Positions 7,495-15,722 of a stretch of 64,000 nucleotides of DNA are shown in pieces. Position 1 is the stretch's first letter, and each line of letters starts with the position of its first letter. The notes beneath the pieces were generated by a model that did not search any database, had not been told where the DNA came from, and saw nothing but the letters and a program-made list of their open reading frames with translations. Source of the DNA: Mesobacillus sp. S13 (lineage in GTDB: Bacteria > Bacillota > Bacilli > Bacillales > Cytobacillaceae); assembly GCF_020422885.1 (NCBI RefSeq), contig NZ_CP084622.1:606001-670000 (forward strand), given 5' to 3'. The position numbers were made by a program, and so were the translations under genes.

Positions 7495-7953
7495 ATGAAA
7501 AAATTTATAACAATATTTTTAATATTATTTATGTCTGCTGGTTGTTCAAATAAAGAAATGAAAACCATAAACCCAGATGAAATTACTTTTGGAATGCTTA
7601 AAATTCATAAAGATGGTACCCTTGTGAACAATATCAGGTTGATTGAAAATGAAAAATTGTTGAAGGAAGCTATTGAGACCTATAATAACGCTAAATTTCT
7701 ATTAGTTGAGGAAGGGAAAAATGAAAATCAAGTAAGTATTGACCCTATTCCAACAGATGGAACTTTAGAGGAAGAATTTTCAGCATCTTACTTTACTATA
7801 AACGTCGAATCCTCGGGCAACGATTATTATATCGGCTACAAAGGGGATAACATCTTTAAAGTAATCGCTTCGGGAGATAGTTTTAAGAATAGCCCTTTAG
7901 AATACTTCGTTGAAAGTAAAAAGTTAAAGGAAATTATTATGGATAATGAATAA
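7495..7953 (+). CDS. Putative lipoprotein, 152 aa
   Basis: An N-terminal signal (MKKFITIFLILFMSAGC) ends in a lipobox MSAGC with Cys17 as the predicted lipidation site, so the mature protein is anchored outside the membrane. The mature domain has no recognised family; it contains KTINPDEITFGMLKIHKDGT and ends in a Lys/Glu-rich helix. The start follows AAGGGAGATAG. It is followed directly by an R1 copy that can terminate it. Confidence 0.65.
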   Translation: MKKFITIFLILFMSAGCSNKEMKTINPDEITFGMLKIHKDGTLVNNIRLIENEKLLKEAIETYNNAKFLLVEEGKNENQVSIDPIPTDGTLEEEFSASYFTINVESSGNDYYIGYKGDNIFKVIASGDSFKNSPLEYFVESKKLKEIIMDNE

Positions 7954-7961
7954 ATTTTTAG

Positions 7962-8043
7962 CTTTCACTAACGGGTGCGTTGATCTAGAAGGATTAACCG
8001 CCTTTTTGTGAATTCCTTATTAAGCTAAGGGCAGGTTAGTTCA
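7962..8043 (+). repeat. R1 intergenic repeat, best complete copy
   Basis: The left end is TTTCACTAACGGGTGCGTTG and the right end is GGGCAGGTTAGTTCA, so the ends are imperfect inverted repeats (ACTAAC...GTTAGT). Between them are the hairpin GCGTTGATC/GGATTAACCGC with CTTTTTG and the conserved GAATTCCTTATTAAG. Size is about 80 bp. The terminal dyad and compact size are MITE-like; the hairpin acts as a terminator. Confidence 0.7.
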
Positions 8044-8146
8044 TAAAAATAATACAAAAAATACCAATGCAGAGGACTGAATAATGTTATAATTTAATGA
8101 TAAAATCGCCTTTATACATAATTGAATATAGAAAGGATATCATAAA

Positions 8147-8548
8147 ATGAAAAGAATAATTTGTGGTTTAGTGGGAGTAGGAATCATGTCAGCAGGATTA
8201 ATCTTCGGTAGTGGAACTATAGAAAAACAAGCGGAAGGTAGTGAAAAACCCAATATAGACGCATTGTTAGCTGAAAATGGATTTACAGCAGAACCACTGT
8301 CGAATGATGAAATGAAAGAAATGGATTTATATCTTGAAAAATACACAAAAAATTCTTCAATTGATAGAACTGTAATAGGAAAAGTGAAAAATCAGGAAAA
8401 GTCAAAGGTTATAGAAGTTGCCATATCACAAACATCTGGTATTCTTAGTGAAATTCAGGCTGGAAATCCAGAAGAAGCTGAAAAGGTTAGAAAAGAAAAG
8501 GGTTTGTCTTTCATTCCCATATATTTTAATCATGATTCGGATAAATAA
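8147..8548 (+). CDS. Secreted or membrane-anchored hypothetical protein, 133 aa
   Basis: The N-terminus MKRIICGLVGVGIMSAGLIF is a signal peptide or membrane anchor, followed by a charged, mostly helical domain with no recognised family. The start has an AAAGGATATC ribosome site. A strong terminator (8552-8584) follows immediately, so it is probably monocistronic. It ends the AT-rich zone of orphan genes. Confidence 0.6.
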   Translation: MKRIICGLVGVGIMSAGLIFGSGTIEKQAEGSEKPNIDALLAENGFTAEPLSNDEMKEMDLYLEKYTKNSSIDRTVIGKVKNQEKSKVIEVAISQTSGILSEIQAGNPEEAEKVRKEKGLSFIPIYFNHDSDK

Positions 8549-8551
8549 AGT

Positions 8552-8584
8552 AAATCCCCTTTATTAATTTAAAGGGGATTTGTA
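8552..8584 (+). terminator. Rho-independent terminator
   Basis: AAATCCCCTTTA...TAAAGGGGATTT right after the 8147-8548 gene. Confidence 0.85.
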
Positions 8585-8670
8585 TTTAAGACGGATAATC
8601 TGTATTATGTGAAAAAATTCACTTGAACTATCGGGTAGCTAATCTTCAACATAGTGCTACTATAAAATAG

Positions 8671-8700
8671 GCTCGGAGCATAATTGCTCCGAGCTTTTAT
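8671..8700 (+). terminator. Rho-independent terminator
   Basis: GCTCGGAGC-ATAATT-GCTCCGAGC followed by TTTTATT. No gene lies between this and the previous terminator, so it may end a read-through or an untranslated RNA. Confidence 0.8.
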
Positions 8701-8837
8701 TGTGCTATTTTACTGCTAAAGTATCGGTTAATTCAACTACGAATTACCGTGCAAAAAGCTATGTTAATATAAATTTGTACTTCAAAAACGACCCCGTTAT
8801 ACTCAAGTAGCTACACTTGCAGACAAAGTATCCATAT

Positions 8838-8901
8838 AAAAAACCCCCATAAAAGCCACATGCTGCTTTAGAGGCAACGTAGTGGATGTTTTATAGGGGG
8901 C
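8838..8901 (-). terminator. Long terminator hairpin for the RRNPP regulator-propeptide operon
   Basis: On the minus strand the paired arms CCCCCTATAAAA and TTTTATGGGGG, with inner CCAC/GTGG pairing, enclose about 20 nt and end in TTTTTT. It lies 155 bp beyond the propeptide stop. The intervening 8902-9055 holds no further ORF. Confidence 0.75.
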
Positions 8902-9055
8902 AATTTCAAACGTTAAGTTTTTTTCAATGAGAAATGGCACAGAATTAATAATTTGACCTTGCTAATCCTTAACATCAACGATTCAGTCATTAAGGAAAAT
9001 CTCTTCTCCAATAAGTTTTAAAGCTTTTTTATAGCCTTAGATTTCAATTCAATTC

Positions 9056-9220
9056 TTATGTTAAGACTTCTGGCACTTCAACTGGTTCATCATTATTTGG
9101 TGGTTTTATATCTGGGTCAGCATATAAGTTGTTATTATTGTTGTATGTTACTGTAAAGTTATTGGTTGTAATAGGGGTGAAAAGAATTAACATTGAAATA
9201 ATCATTAAGACTTTCTTCAA
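9056..9220 (-). CDS. Secreted propeptide of an RRNPP-type quorum-sensing pair, 54 aa
   Basis: The TTG start overlaps the TGA stop of the upstream HTH-TPR regulator, giving translational coupling; GGAGG lies 13 bp upstream inside the regulator. The 54 residues begin MKKVLMIISMLILFTPITTN (basic start plus hydrophobic core, a Sec-type signal) and end in a polar, Pro-rich tail with YADPDIKPPNNDEP. This is the layout of pheromone precursors such as PapR, NprX and Phr, which are exported, trimmed and re-imported by an oligopeptide permease. The PDI core recalls the NprX signal SKPDIVG, but the actual mature peptide cannot be read from sequence. The pairing is inference from position and layout. Confidence 0.75.
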   Translation of the reverse strand: MKKVLMIISMLILFTPITTNNFTVTYNNNNNLYADPDIKPPNNDEPVEVPEVLT

Positions 9221-10458
9221 ATTACATCAGCCTCCAAAGCTAAACTTAGTTTTTCATAGCAAGAAAAAGCATGTTTATAAGAATTTTGCGCGCTATAGTG
9301 TACTGCTAACTCTTTAAGACAACTAATATATTCTTCTTTTAGATTGTGTTTCTTTAATAAAGGAATAATTTCTTTAATACGTTTGACAATATCCCCTGTA
9401 TTTCCTCTTTTCAAAAAAACAACGTTGAAATATTCTAAAATTAATTCTTCCTTTTTTGTTTTTGTGTTATTAAGAAGATCATAATGTAAAGATTTAAATC
9501 TCTCATCAGCCCCTTTTAAAAAGAAACATTTTAACAATTTGAATTTGCTAGAAAAATTATAAATACTCATCTTATTCTTAAGTGAAATTGATTTATTTAA
9601 AAAATCCACTGCCAAATCCAGTGAGCCTTCCTCTAGGTGTATGGAACCTAAATTGTGATATACTCTGTGGCATTCTGAATAGTTTTTGATTTCACCTATT
9701 TCTAGAGCTTTAGAGCCATATTCTTTTGCAATCTCTAAATCCTTGTCTTCCCAGTGTATAACCATTAGTAAATTATAAATGTCAAAACTAACCTCCCAAT
9801 TATGCGCGCTGAGACTATAACTAAGTGCTTTTTCCGCACTTTTAGCGGCTCTTATATAAAATTTTGAATAATATTCAAGAAGGGCGAGGTTATATAGTAA
9901 AAATGAATACTCTTTTGATGAATATGTTAGTTTAATTAGTTCGTTAAAGTACCTAAGGGAGTTATTATAATTTCCCTTATAGAAGTGCTTCTGGCCCTTA
10001 TAATAATAAAAGCTTTTTATTAGGAGAGGATCTAGTGAACTAATCTTATCTATTTCATAAAAACTTAATTGATTTTCTTCTTCTATTGGATTTAATTTAC
10101 ATTTGTATTTATAACATGAGATTAACATTAAAAAGATGGTTTCTTGAAGAATATTATTTATAGGTTTCTGAGATAATTTGTCTACAGTTAATTTTGCATC
10201 TGGAGAACCAAGAATTAAGGAATCTAAAAGATTAACCAATAAGTCTTGGATTTCCGAATCAAATTTATTGTAATTAGTCAGATACCCCAACCTAACATTT
10301 AATCTTTCTGAAAGAGAGGCTAGAATCTCATCGGAAGGGTTAAATCTACCTCTCTCGATATTACTTAAATGAGTTGCAGATACGATTCCTCGACCTAGAT
10401 CAGATAAGGAAAGCTTACTTCTTGTCCTAATATATTTAATTCTATTGCCAATCTTCAA
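9217..10458 (-). CDS. RRNPP-family HTH-TPR transcriptional regulator (PlcR/NprR-like)
   Basis: Residues about 5-65 form an Xre-type helix-turn-helix (RIKYIRTRSKLSLSDLGRGI, then ATHLSNIERGRFNPSDEIL). The remaining ~340 residues are helical TPR-like repeats, such as SFYYYKGQKHFYKGNYNNSL and CHRVYHNLGSIHLEEGSLDL. At 413 residues it is nearer to NprR (~420) than to PlcR (~285). The TTG start has an excellent AAAAGGAGG site. Such proteins bind a re-imported peptide in the TPR groove and then switch target genes; the peptide is likely encoded by the overlapping 54-codon gene. Divergent secreted-protein genes are the obvious targets. Confidence 0.85.
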   Translation of the reverse strand: MKIGNRIKYIRTRSKLSLSDLGRGIVSATHLSNIERGRFNPSDEILASLSERLNVRLGYLTNYNKFDSEIQDLLVNLLDSLILGSPDAKLTVDKLSQKPINNILQETIFLMLISCYKYKCKLNPIEEENQLSFYEIDKISSLDPLLIKSFYYYKGQKHFYKGNYNNSLRYFNELIKLTYSSKEYSFLLYNLALLEYYSKFYIRAAKSAEKALSYSLSAHNWEVSFDIYNLLMVIHWEDKDLEIAKEYGSKALEIGEIKNYSECHRVYHNLGSIHLEEGSLDLAVDFLNKSISLKNKMSIYNFSSKFKLLKCFFLKGADERFKSLHYDLLNNTKTKKEELILEYFNVVFLKRGNTGDIVKRIKEIIPLLKKHNLKEEYISCLKELAVHYSAQNSYKHAFSCYEKLSLALEADVI

Positions 10459-10482
10459 TACTAAACCTCCTTTTCATATATT

Positions 10483-10517
10483 TATAAAATACAAATTCTA
10501 CCACCTATTATTTTATA
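10483..10517. promoter_or_regulatory. Inverted repeat in the divergent promoter region of the RRNPP regulator
   Basis: TATAAAATA (10483-10491) and TATTTTATA (10509-10517) form a perfect 9-bp dyad with a 17-bp spacer, inside the 119-bp region between the regulator and the divergent secreted-protein gene. The region is very AT-rich, so this may be a promoter element rather than an operator. Confidence 0.4.
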
Positions 10518-10577
10518 CCAAAAAATTCAAAAAATATATTACTATTTGATTATTCTGATAAAAGGAGATGATTAAAA

Positions 10578-11423
10578 GTGAAAAAAGTACTAATTTTGGT
10601 TTTTGTACTCTTGGTGTCCTTTACAACTAGTGCATTAGCAAGTTCAGTAGAGAACTCCGACAGCAAGAAGTGGAACGAAAAGCAGGTAAACAAAAGGTTG
10701 CTCCAACTTGGTTTAACAGAAGAACAAATTGGATATCTAAATTGGGAATCTAAGGTTGAGATTGCAAAGGACAAAGAAGCTAAGAAAGTATTGAATTTTT
10801 CAAGAAAAGCATATTCATTCGATGAGGAAACAGGTGAAGTCTCAGAGGCAACAGGGGAATTCTCAACTATGGCTTTAGTAGATGACATCTACTTAAATAC
10901 CGTAGCCATCGATTACGGACAAAGCAATGGGCACCCTTATATAAAGATTGTTGGAGACTATAACTGGTCAAAAATGCCTTTTTATAGACTGCAAGATGGA
11001 TTTGCACTTTCTTGGAGTGAGGGATGGTACGCTAAATCATGGGGCTTTACTAACAAACAAAAATATTGTTCCTGGACAAGTGGGGGAACATGTTATGATC
11101 CTTACTGGAAATCAACATCACACTCTACTCCATATGATCAGGATCGTTTAGCTGGTGTGGGTTGGAAATATGATATAACAGGTAATGCTTGGGATGCAAC
11201 TGGTACTGCATATGTTTATCTAGAGGCTAACGATGAATCAAAAGTGAAAAGCACAACTTACTCTGGCTTTGCCAGCTGGTATGGACATGACAAATGGCAA
11301 TCAGACCTTGGTATCTCAATCGGTCTACCAAAAGGTGCGGGAATAGCTGCAGGTGTAAGCTTTGGTGGGGAAGAATACGTAAAGGATAGTACATCTATTT
11401 ATAATCCAGGTTTAACTTACTGA
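10578..11423 (+). CDS. Secreted protein, unknown family, 281 aa
   Basis: A signal peptide (MKKVLILVFVLLVSFTTSALA, cleavage after ALA) precedes a helical prodomain-like stretch (VNKRLLQLGLTEEQIGYLNW) and, from about residue 105, an aromatic- and Gly-rich beta domain with WSEGWYAKSWGFTNKQKYCS, a possible disulfide pair (CSWTSGGTC) and a Gly-rich tail (GISIGLPKGAGIAAGVSFGG). The GTG start follows AAAGGAGATGATT. The gene is divergent from the RRNPP regulator, so peptide-controlled expression is likely. A short leader-like segment plus compact Trp/Tyr-rich domain could suit a secreted effector or bacteriocin, but no family is recognised. Confidence 0.75.
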   Translation: MKKVLILVFVLLVSFTTSALASSVENSDSKKWNEKQVNKRLLQLGLTEEQIGYLNWESKVEIAKDKEAKKVLNFSRKAYSFDEETGEVSEATGEFSTMALVDDIYLNTVAIDYGQSNGHPYIKIVGDYNWSKMPFYRLQDGFALSWSEGWYAKSWGFTNKQKYCSWTSGGTCYDPYWKSTSHSTPYDQDRLAGVGWKYDITGNAWDATGTAYVYLEANDESKVKSTTYSGFASWYGHDKWQSDLGISIGLPKGAGIAAGVSFGGEEYVKDSTSIYNPGLTY

Positions 11424-11441
11424 TTGGAGGAATTTTAAAGT

Positions 11442-11831
11442 ATGATAGACTTAATAAAAAAAATATCTATTTTTATTCTTCTAATATCAACAGTTCTTTT
11501 ACCGTTTAATAGTCAGGCCAAAGCAAGTATTGATCCAGAATCTTGGCCATTAGAGGTTTACCTCTATACTGATAAATCTTCTTATGTTACTAGTGAAGTT
11601 GTTACTTGGAAGGTAAGTATCTCGGGGGGATCAACTACAGGCCCGAATTTTGATGTAAAGTTCACAGATAGTAGGGGGCATGCTGTTTGGGCATACGATT
11701 TAAAATCTTATACAACATCTTTTAGTATGGATTACCCTACATCGGGAAAAGTTACTGCTTATGTTACTGTTCATGGCGTAAACGGTCCAGTAACCGATAG
11801 CCATACAATAACAATTAAAACTAATCAGTAA
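11442..11831 (+). CDS. Secreted Ig-like beta-sandwich protein, 129 aa
   Basis: A signal peptide (ISIFILLISTVLLPFNSQAKA) is followed by a single ~95-residue domain with the strand pattern of a bacterial Ig-like fold: LEVYLYTDKSSYVTSEVVTW, FDVKFTDSRGHAVWAYDL, then VTAYVTVHGVNG. GGAGG precedes the ATG and only 18 bp separate it from the gene upstream, so the two form an operon closed by a terminator. It may be a binding or inhibitory partner of the first secreted protein; that is inference. Confidence 0.7.
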   Translation: MIDLIKKISIFILLISTVLLPFNSQAKASIDPESWPLEVYLYTDKSSYVTSEVVTWKVSISGGSTTGPNFDVKFTDSRGHAVWAYDLKSYTTSFSMDYPTSGKVTAYVTVHGVNGPVTDSHTITIKTNQ

Positions 11832-11835
11832 TTGA

Positions 11836-11862
11836 GAAGGCACCTAGAGTGCCTTCTTATTT
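11836..11862 (+). terminator. Rho-independent terminator
   Basis: GAAGGCAC-CTAGA-GTGCCTTC followed by TTATTTTA ends the two-gene secreted-protein operon. Confidence 0.85.
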
Positions 11863-11926
11863 TATCCTTTTGACTTTCAAGCATATTTTCATCAAACTTA
11901 GGCTAAATACTAACAAAGGAGGTTAA

Positions 11927-12028
11927 ATGATGGAGAAATATAAACTTACGTTATTAATAGTAATAACTATAACTCTGTTATATATTGCTTTTATACTTAC
12001 TGATATGTCTCAGAATTATGGTTATTAA
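11927..12028 (+). CDS. 33-residue single-helix membrane peptide
   Basis: An optimal AAAGGAGGTTAA ribosome site precedes ATGATG. The peptide is MMEK followed by a hydrophobic helix of about 20 residues (LTLLIVITITLLYIAFILTD) and a polar tail MSQNYGY. It has the layout of small membrane toxins or regulators of membrane proteins. It sits between the secreted-protein operon and another tiny ORF in the quorum-sensing island. Coding is supported by the ribosome site only. Confidence 0.5.
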   Translation: MMEKYKLTLLIVITITLLYIAFILTDMSQNYGY

Positions 12029-12124
12029 CTCGAAATTATTTAAAAACAAGCTGTGCAGGTTTGTGCAATAAGGTAAAACTTATTTTATAGTAGAATCGTA
12101 AACACTTCTAAAGGAGGAGTTACT

Positions 12125-12193
12125 TTGGAAGATGTCATCGGAACTTGGCTGCCATTATTGTTATCTACCGGTATCACTGTTGCCATTATTTAA
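12125..12193 (+). CDS. 22-residue hydrophobic peptide, holin-like/type I toxin-like
   Basis: AAAGGAGGAG lies seven bases before the TTG start. The peptide MEDVIGTWLPLLLSTGITVA ends two residues later at TAA. Just past the point where the frame closes, another frame reads LFNVIKALKK before stopping, the kind of Lys-rich end seen in Bacillus holin-like toxins, so a one-base frameshift near 12188 may have shortened it. A strong terminator follows at once. Very short hydrophobic ORF, strong ribosome site and tight terminator recall type I toxin genes; no antisense RNA promoter was demonstrated. Confidence 0.4.
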   Translation: MEDVIGTWLPLLLSTGITVAII

Positions 12194-12224
12194 CGTTATA
12201 AAAGCTTTAAAAAAATAAAAATTA

Positions 12225-12260
12225 AGGAAACCTCGACTACTGTCTAGCCGAGGTTTCCTC
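12225..12260 (+). terminator. Rho-independent terminator
   Basis: AGGAAACCTCG...CGAGGTTTCCT with a 13-nt loop and TCTTGT tail; near-symmetric, so it could also work on the minus strand. Confidence 0.75.
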
Positions 12261-12333
12261 TTGTACTAAAGGTGCAGTTTTGCATAATAATCATACATAG
12301 ATATTTTAGGGGTTTTTTTGAGGTGATTTAAAA

Positions 12334-12684
12334 ATGCGACCCTTTTTAAAAAAGTTTGTAGTTCTACCATTGATGTTTCTTATATCCTGCATTTTTGTTT
12401 ATTCTACCGCTTTTTTTGACGGAAAAATGATCAAAACATATGACGAGTTAAAAGAGAGTTTCCCTATGTTTATAGGTTTTCCAATAGGATTTGTGGAGCT
12501 GACAGTAGTTAACATTGATCCGCCTTTACCTTATTTTTATGGAATAAGATGTTGTGGAACAGTATGGCATCAAGATAAGTTCTTACTTTCAGTTTTAATA
12601 GTATTCCTCTTTTTGTGCCTAATATATCTGGTTGCTTATTTTGTAATTTCAAGAGTAAAAAAGAACACTTCTAATTCCAACTAA
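12334..12684 (+). CDS. Two-helix membrane protein, 116 aa
   Basis: Membrane segments lie at about residues 8-28 and 88-110. The extracellular loop between them contains adjacent cysteines (YGIRCCGTVWHQDK), and the C-terminus is basic (SRVKKNTSNSN). The start follows GAGGTGATT. No family is recognised. It is the last gene of the AT-rich island before the NO synthase; a function linked to the tiny membrane peptides upstream is possible but unsupported. Confidence 0.6.
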   Translation: MRPFLKKFVVLPLMFLISCIFVYSTAFFDGKMIKTYDELKESFPMFIGFPIGFVELTVVNIDPPLPYFYGIRCCGTVWHQDKFLLSVLIVFLFLCLIYLVAYFVISRVKKNTSNSN

Positions 12685-12689
12685 AGTGC

Positions 12690-12808
12690 AGCATTCCTGT
12701 TATACATCTAAGTTTGTGAACAAATGTACTTAAACATAAGGGTGCATTACTTTAACAAAGAATACAAAAGAAAGGAGCTAGGATTTCAGTATCCGGCTCC
12801 TTTTTTAT
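12690..12808 (+). terminator. R1-like fragment followed by a terminator
   Basis: AAGTTTGTGAACAAATGTAC and AGGGTGCATTACTTTAACA resemble the R1 copy at 3345-3390. AAAGGAGC...GGCTCCTTTTTTA at 12772-12808 is a good terminator for the 12334-12684 gene. Confidence 0.65.
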
Positions 12809-12856
12809 TGCTGGATAGTATGTGAAGAACCGTCCCCATGTCCCACATGTCCCTCA

Positions 12857-13939
12857 TTAATAGGGTTTCTCCTGATAAAAATAATTGGGCTTTACGATTT
12901 CGTTTTCGTAGGATTTGTGGAAGATATGCGTCGTGGCAGGAGATACTGGTGGAATCAGCCATGTCCAGTCTCCTGTCAGGTCCCTTCCAGCTCCTTTTTC
13001 CTTTTCTTCGAAAACCGTGAACTGCATTCCCGCAGTATGGTGATCGACAATTGCCACTCTGTCTTCATTAAATGAATAGAGAACGCTGCTATTAAGTTCA
13101 ATAAGGGCCCGGTCTTTCCATAAGGAAGCATTTTTCTTCCTATTCAATCCCATTCGATCTGCGATTCTTGGCAAAAGGTTGTAGCGGTTTTCATCTGCCA
13201 AATTTCGTGCGCCGATTTCTGTTCCCATATACCAGCCGTTGAATGGGGCGGCTGTATATTCAATTCCGCCAATTTCAAGCTTCATATCGGATATGAACGG
13301 AACGGCATACCATTTCAAGCCTAAATCCTCGAACCATTCAAATTCCTCATGGCGCAACGGGACCTCAAGCACTAAGCTCTCGGGTATGGGGTAGTATTTT
13401 GGCTGATTGCCGTCGACTTGAATAACCAATGGCAGGATATCAAAATCTGTTCCAGCCCCTGACCAGCCAAGTTGTTCACACGTTTTTGTAAAATCAATAG
13501 AGCTTGAATCACCGATGATACCAGTTTCCGTTTCATAACCTGCATACCGTACAAGCTGATGGTTCCAGATCCGGGCAGAATCCTTCTCGTTTTTTTTTGG
13601 TTTTAAAATGGTGATTGTCGGTCTGATCCTCCCCTGATTCGTTGCATATTCTATATGATGGAACAAGGCATGCTTTATTTCGTCTTCCTGTTGCAGGTCT
13701 CGAGCATCAAACACAGTCAAAGTATCCCAAAAAAGACGGCCGATGCAGCGGTTGCTATTCCTCCACGCCATTTTCGCACCATGTTCAAGTTCCTCAAAGG
13801 TATGTTCATAAGTCCCAGTTTGAGCAATTTCCTGTTTAATGAATTGAATTCTGCTTTCAATTTCCTGTTCCGATTTTTGCAGCTCTCCATAACAGTTCAC
13901 TATAAATCTTTCCGCTTCGATGACCAACTGATTAACCAA
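12857..13939 (-). CDS. nos: Nitric oxide synthase oxygenase
   Basis: The 360-residue protein is the oxygenase-only bacterial NO synthase that oxidises L-arginine to citrulline and nitric oxide, using heme, tetrahydrobiopterin or folate and electrons from cellular flavodoxin-type reductases. The heme-thiolate motif [10 protein letters not shown] is at about residues 58-67, and the arginine-binding [13 protein letters not shown] with its Glu lies in the second half. Length agrees with the B. subtilis enzyme (363). The TTG start has AGGAGG at good spacing. In Bacillus the NO made is known to protect against oxidative stress and antibiotics. It appears monocistronic. Confidence 0.95.
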   Translation of the reverse strand: MVNQLVIEAERFIVNCYGELQKSEQEIESRIQFIKQEIAQTGTYEHTFEELEHGAKMAWRNSNRCIGRLFWDTLTVFDARDLQQEDEIKHALFHHIEYATNQGRIRPTITILKPKKNEKDSARIWNHQLVRYAGYETETGIIGDSSSIDFTKTCEQLGWSGAGTDFDILPLVIQVDGNQPKYYPIPESLVLEVPLRHEEFEWFEDLGLKWYAVPFISDMKLEIGGIEYTAAPFNGWYMGTEIGARNLADENRYNLLPRIADRMGLNRKKNASLWKDRALIELNSSVLYSFNEDRVAIVDHHTAGMQFTVFEEKEKGAGRDLTGDWTWLIPPVSPATTHIFHKSYENEIVKPNYFYQEKPY

Positions 13940-14286
13940 GCTTGAATCCTCCTGTTACTGATGTCGTCATTATTTTAACATGAAGGCTGCATTATCAATA
14001 AATTTGTGGACTATGGGGAGGGGTCTCATGGCAAAATCGGCAACAAACTATTGTTTTTCCCAAAGAGGGATTTTGTAGAACCTATCTATTGATTTTTTTT
14101 CCTCTTACGGAAAGAAGGGAGTCTTCTCTTTTTGGAGAACTATTAGCGATAGGATTCTGAAATTGGGAAAACTAACATGAATTTACCGGTATTCGCGTAC
14201 GGATTTTTTAGAACACTCTGATCCTAAAAATGATAAAACCCAATGTTTAAAACTGAATCATAAATGGATACACAAGGAGTGGAGGG
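13940..14286. other. Intergenic stretch between divergent nos and CoA-disulfide reductase
   Basis: The 347 bp hold the two divergent promoters. No ORF with a ribosome site, repeat or clear operator was seen. A weak AAGAGAAGACTCCC-type dyad lies near 14116-14140. Confidence 0.4.
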
Positions 14287-15630
14287 ATGAAGATGAAAAT
14301 GAAAATACTTATTATTGGCGGCGATGCGGCGGGTATGAGCGCTGCCATGCAAATGGTCCGGAACAGTTCTGGACATGAAATCACTGTATTGGAAAAGGGT
14401 GGCGTGTATTCATACGGACAATGTGGCCTGCCTTATGTGATCAGCGGGAAGATTGAGTCCACAGATAAGTTAATCGCGCGCACTCAGTCTGATTTTAAAG
14501 AGAAGTACGGCATTGATGCTCGTGTATTTCATGAAGTCCAGAAGGTAGACGCAGAAAATAAAACGGTAAGCGGAATAAACCATAGCAATGGTGAGGCATT
14601 CAGCCTTGCCTTTGACCGCCTTCTGATTGCAACGGGTGTAAGCTCGGTCATTCCCAAGTGGGACGGTGTGACACTTCCAGGTATTTTCTCATTAAAGACC
14701 ATCCCGGATGCAAAAGCAATCATGGATTATCTGGAAAGAGATATAAAGAATGTGACGGTGATTGGCGGCGGATACATTGGGCTTGAGATGGCCGAAAGTT
14801 TTGCGGAGCTCGGCAAGAAGGTCACCATCATTGAAAGAAATGAGCAATTAGCTAAAATCTTTGATCCAGACATGGCCGAACTGATCCACGAAGAAGCAGT
14901 AAAGCAAAACATTGTGTTGAAAATGGGTGAATCCGTGGAAGCATTTGGCGGAAGTGACCTTGTGAAATCGGTGAAAACCGATAAAGGGGAGTATGACACA
15001 GATTTGGTGCTAGTCGCTGTAGGTGTGAAGCCCAATACTTCCTTTTTAGAAGGAACAGGAATCAAAACCTTTGGAAATGGTGCGATCCAGGTAAATGCCT
15101 ATATGCAAACAAGTGTGGAGGATATCTACGCAGCAGGAGATTGTGCCACCCAATATCACCGGGTAAAAGAGAAGGACGACCATGTCCCGTTAGGAACACA
15201 TGCCAATAAGCAAGGACAAATCGCCGGATTGAACATGGTTGATGTACATAAAACCTTTAAAGGAATAGTCGGCACTTCGATTATTAAGTTTTTCGACTTA
15301 ACCCTTGGCAGAACAGGGCTATCAGAAAAAGAGGCCAGCATGCTGAACATTCCATATGGCTCTGTAACCATCACAGCAAGGGATATCGCTGGTTATTATC
15401 CCGATGATAAAAAAATGAAATTGAAACTGGTCTATCATAAAGAGACACATAAGGTACTTGGCGGGCAAATCATTGGCGGAAATGGAGTCGATAAACGAAT
15501 CGATGTCCTGGCGACGGCCTTATTCCATTCCATGACAACCGAAGAGCTGCTTGATTTAGATCTGGCATATGCTCCACCGTATAATGGCGTATGGGATCCT
15601 ATTCAGCAAGCGGCTAGGAGAGTGGAGTAG
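14287..15630 (+). CDS. cdr: CoA-disulfide reductase / FAD-dependent pyridine nucleotide-disulfide oxidoreductase
   Basis: An N-terminal FAD motif ([19 protein letters not shown]), a redox cysteine in [10 protein letters not shown] (Cys46) and a central NAD(P)H-binding [18 protein letters not shown] define a single-cysteine flavin disulfide reductase. The 447-residue length and SYGQCGLPY fit CoA-disulfide reductases, which keep coenzyme A reduced in low-GC bacteria that lack glutathione, more than NADH oxidases. No rhodanese domain is fused. An AAGGAG/GGAGGG run precedes several in-frame ATGs (14287 and 14293 both possible). Confidence 0.85.
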   Translation: MKMKMKILIIGGDAAGMSAAMQMVRNSSGHEITVLEKGGVYSYGQCGLPYVISGKIESTDKLIARTQSDFKEKYGIDARVFHEVQKVDAENKTVSGINHSNGEAFSLAFDRLLIATGVSSVIPKWDGVTLPGIFSLKTIPDAKAIMDYLERDIKNVTVIGGGYIGLEMAESFAELGKKVTIIERNEQLAKIFDPDMAELIHEEAVKQNIVLKMGESVEAFGGSDLVKSVKTDKGEYDTDLVLVAVGVKPNTSFLEGTGIKTFGNGAIQVNAYMQTSVEDIYAAGDCATQYHRVKEKDDHVPLGTHANKQGQIAGLNMVDVHKTFKGIVGTSIIKFFDLTLGRTGLSEKEASMLNIPYGSVTITARDIAGYYPDDKKMKLKLVYHKETHKVLGGQIIGGNGVDKRIDVLATALFHSMTTEELLDLDLAYAPPYNGVWDPIQQAARRVE

Positions 15631-15670
15631 GTTGAAATAGTAGAAATGAATACTGTCGACTGAAGAAAAA

Positions 15671-15722
15671 ATACCATCTAGTTAGGCAGTGTTCAGTGTC
15701 TAGCTAGATTGTATCTTTATTG
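15671..15722 (+). terminator. Rho-independent terminator of the CoA-disulfide reductase gene
   Basis: ATACCATCTAGTTAG and CTAGCTAGATTGTAT pair almost completely around a 14-nt loop, followed by CTTTATTG. Confidence 0.7.

Noticed and set aside
9129..9317. 62-codon plus-strand frame
   Set aside because: It lies antisense to the propeptide gene and the end of the RRNPP regulator and has no ribosome site.
13642..13945. Two plus-strand frames of 65 and 96 codons
   Set aside because: They lie fully inside nos on the opposite strand, which has unambiguous NO synthase motifs.
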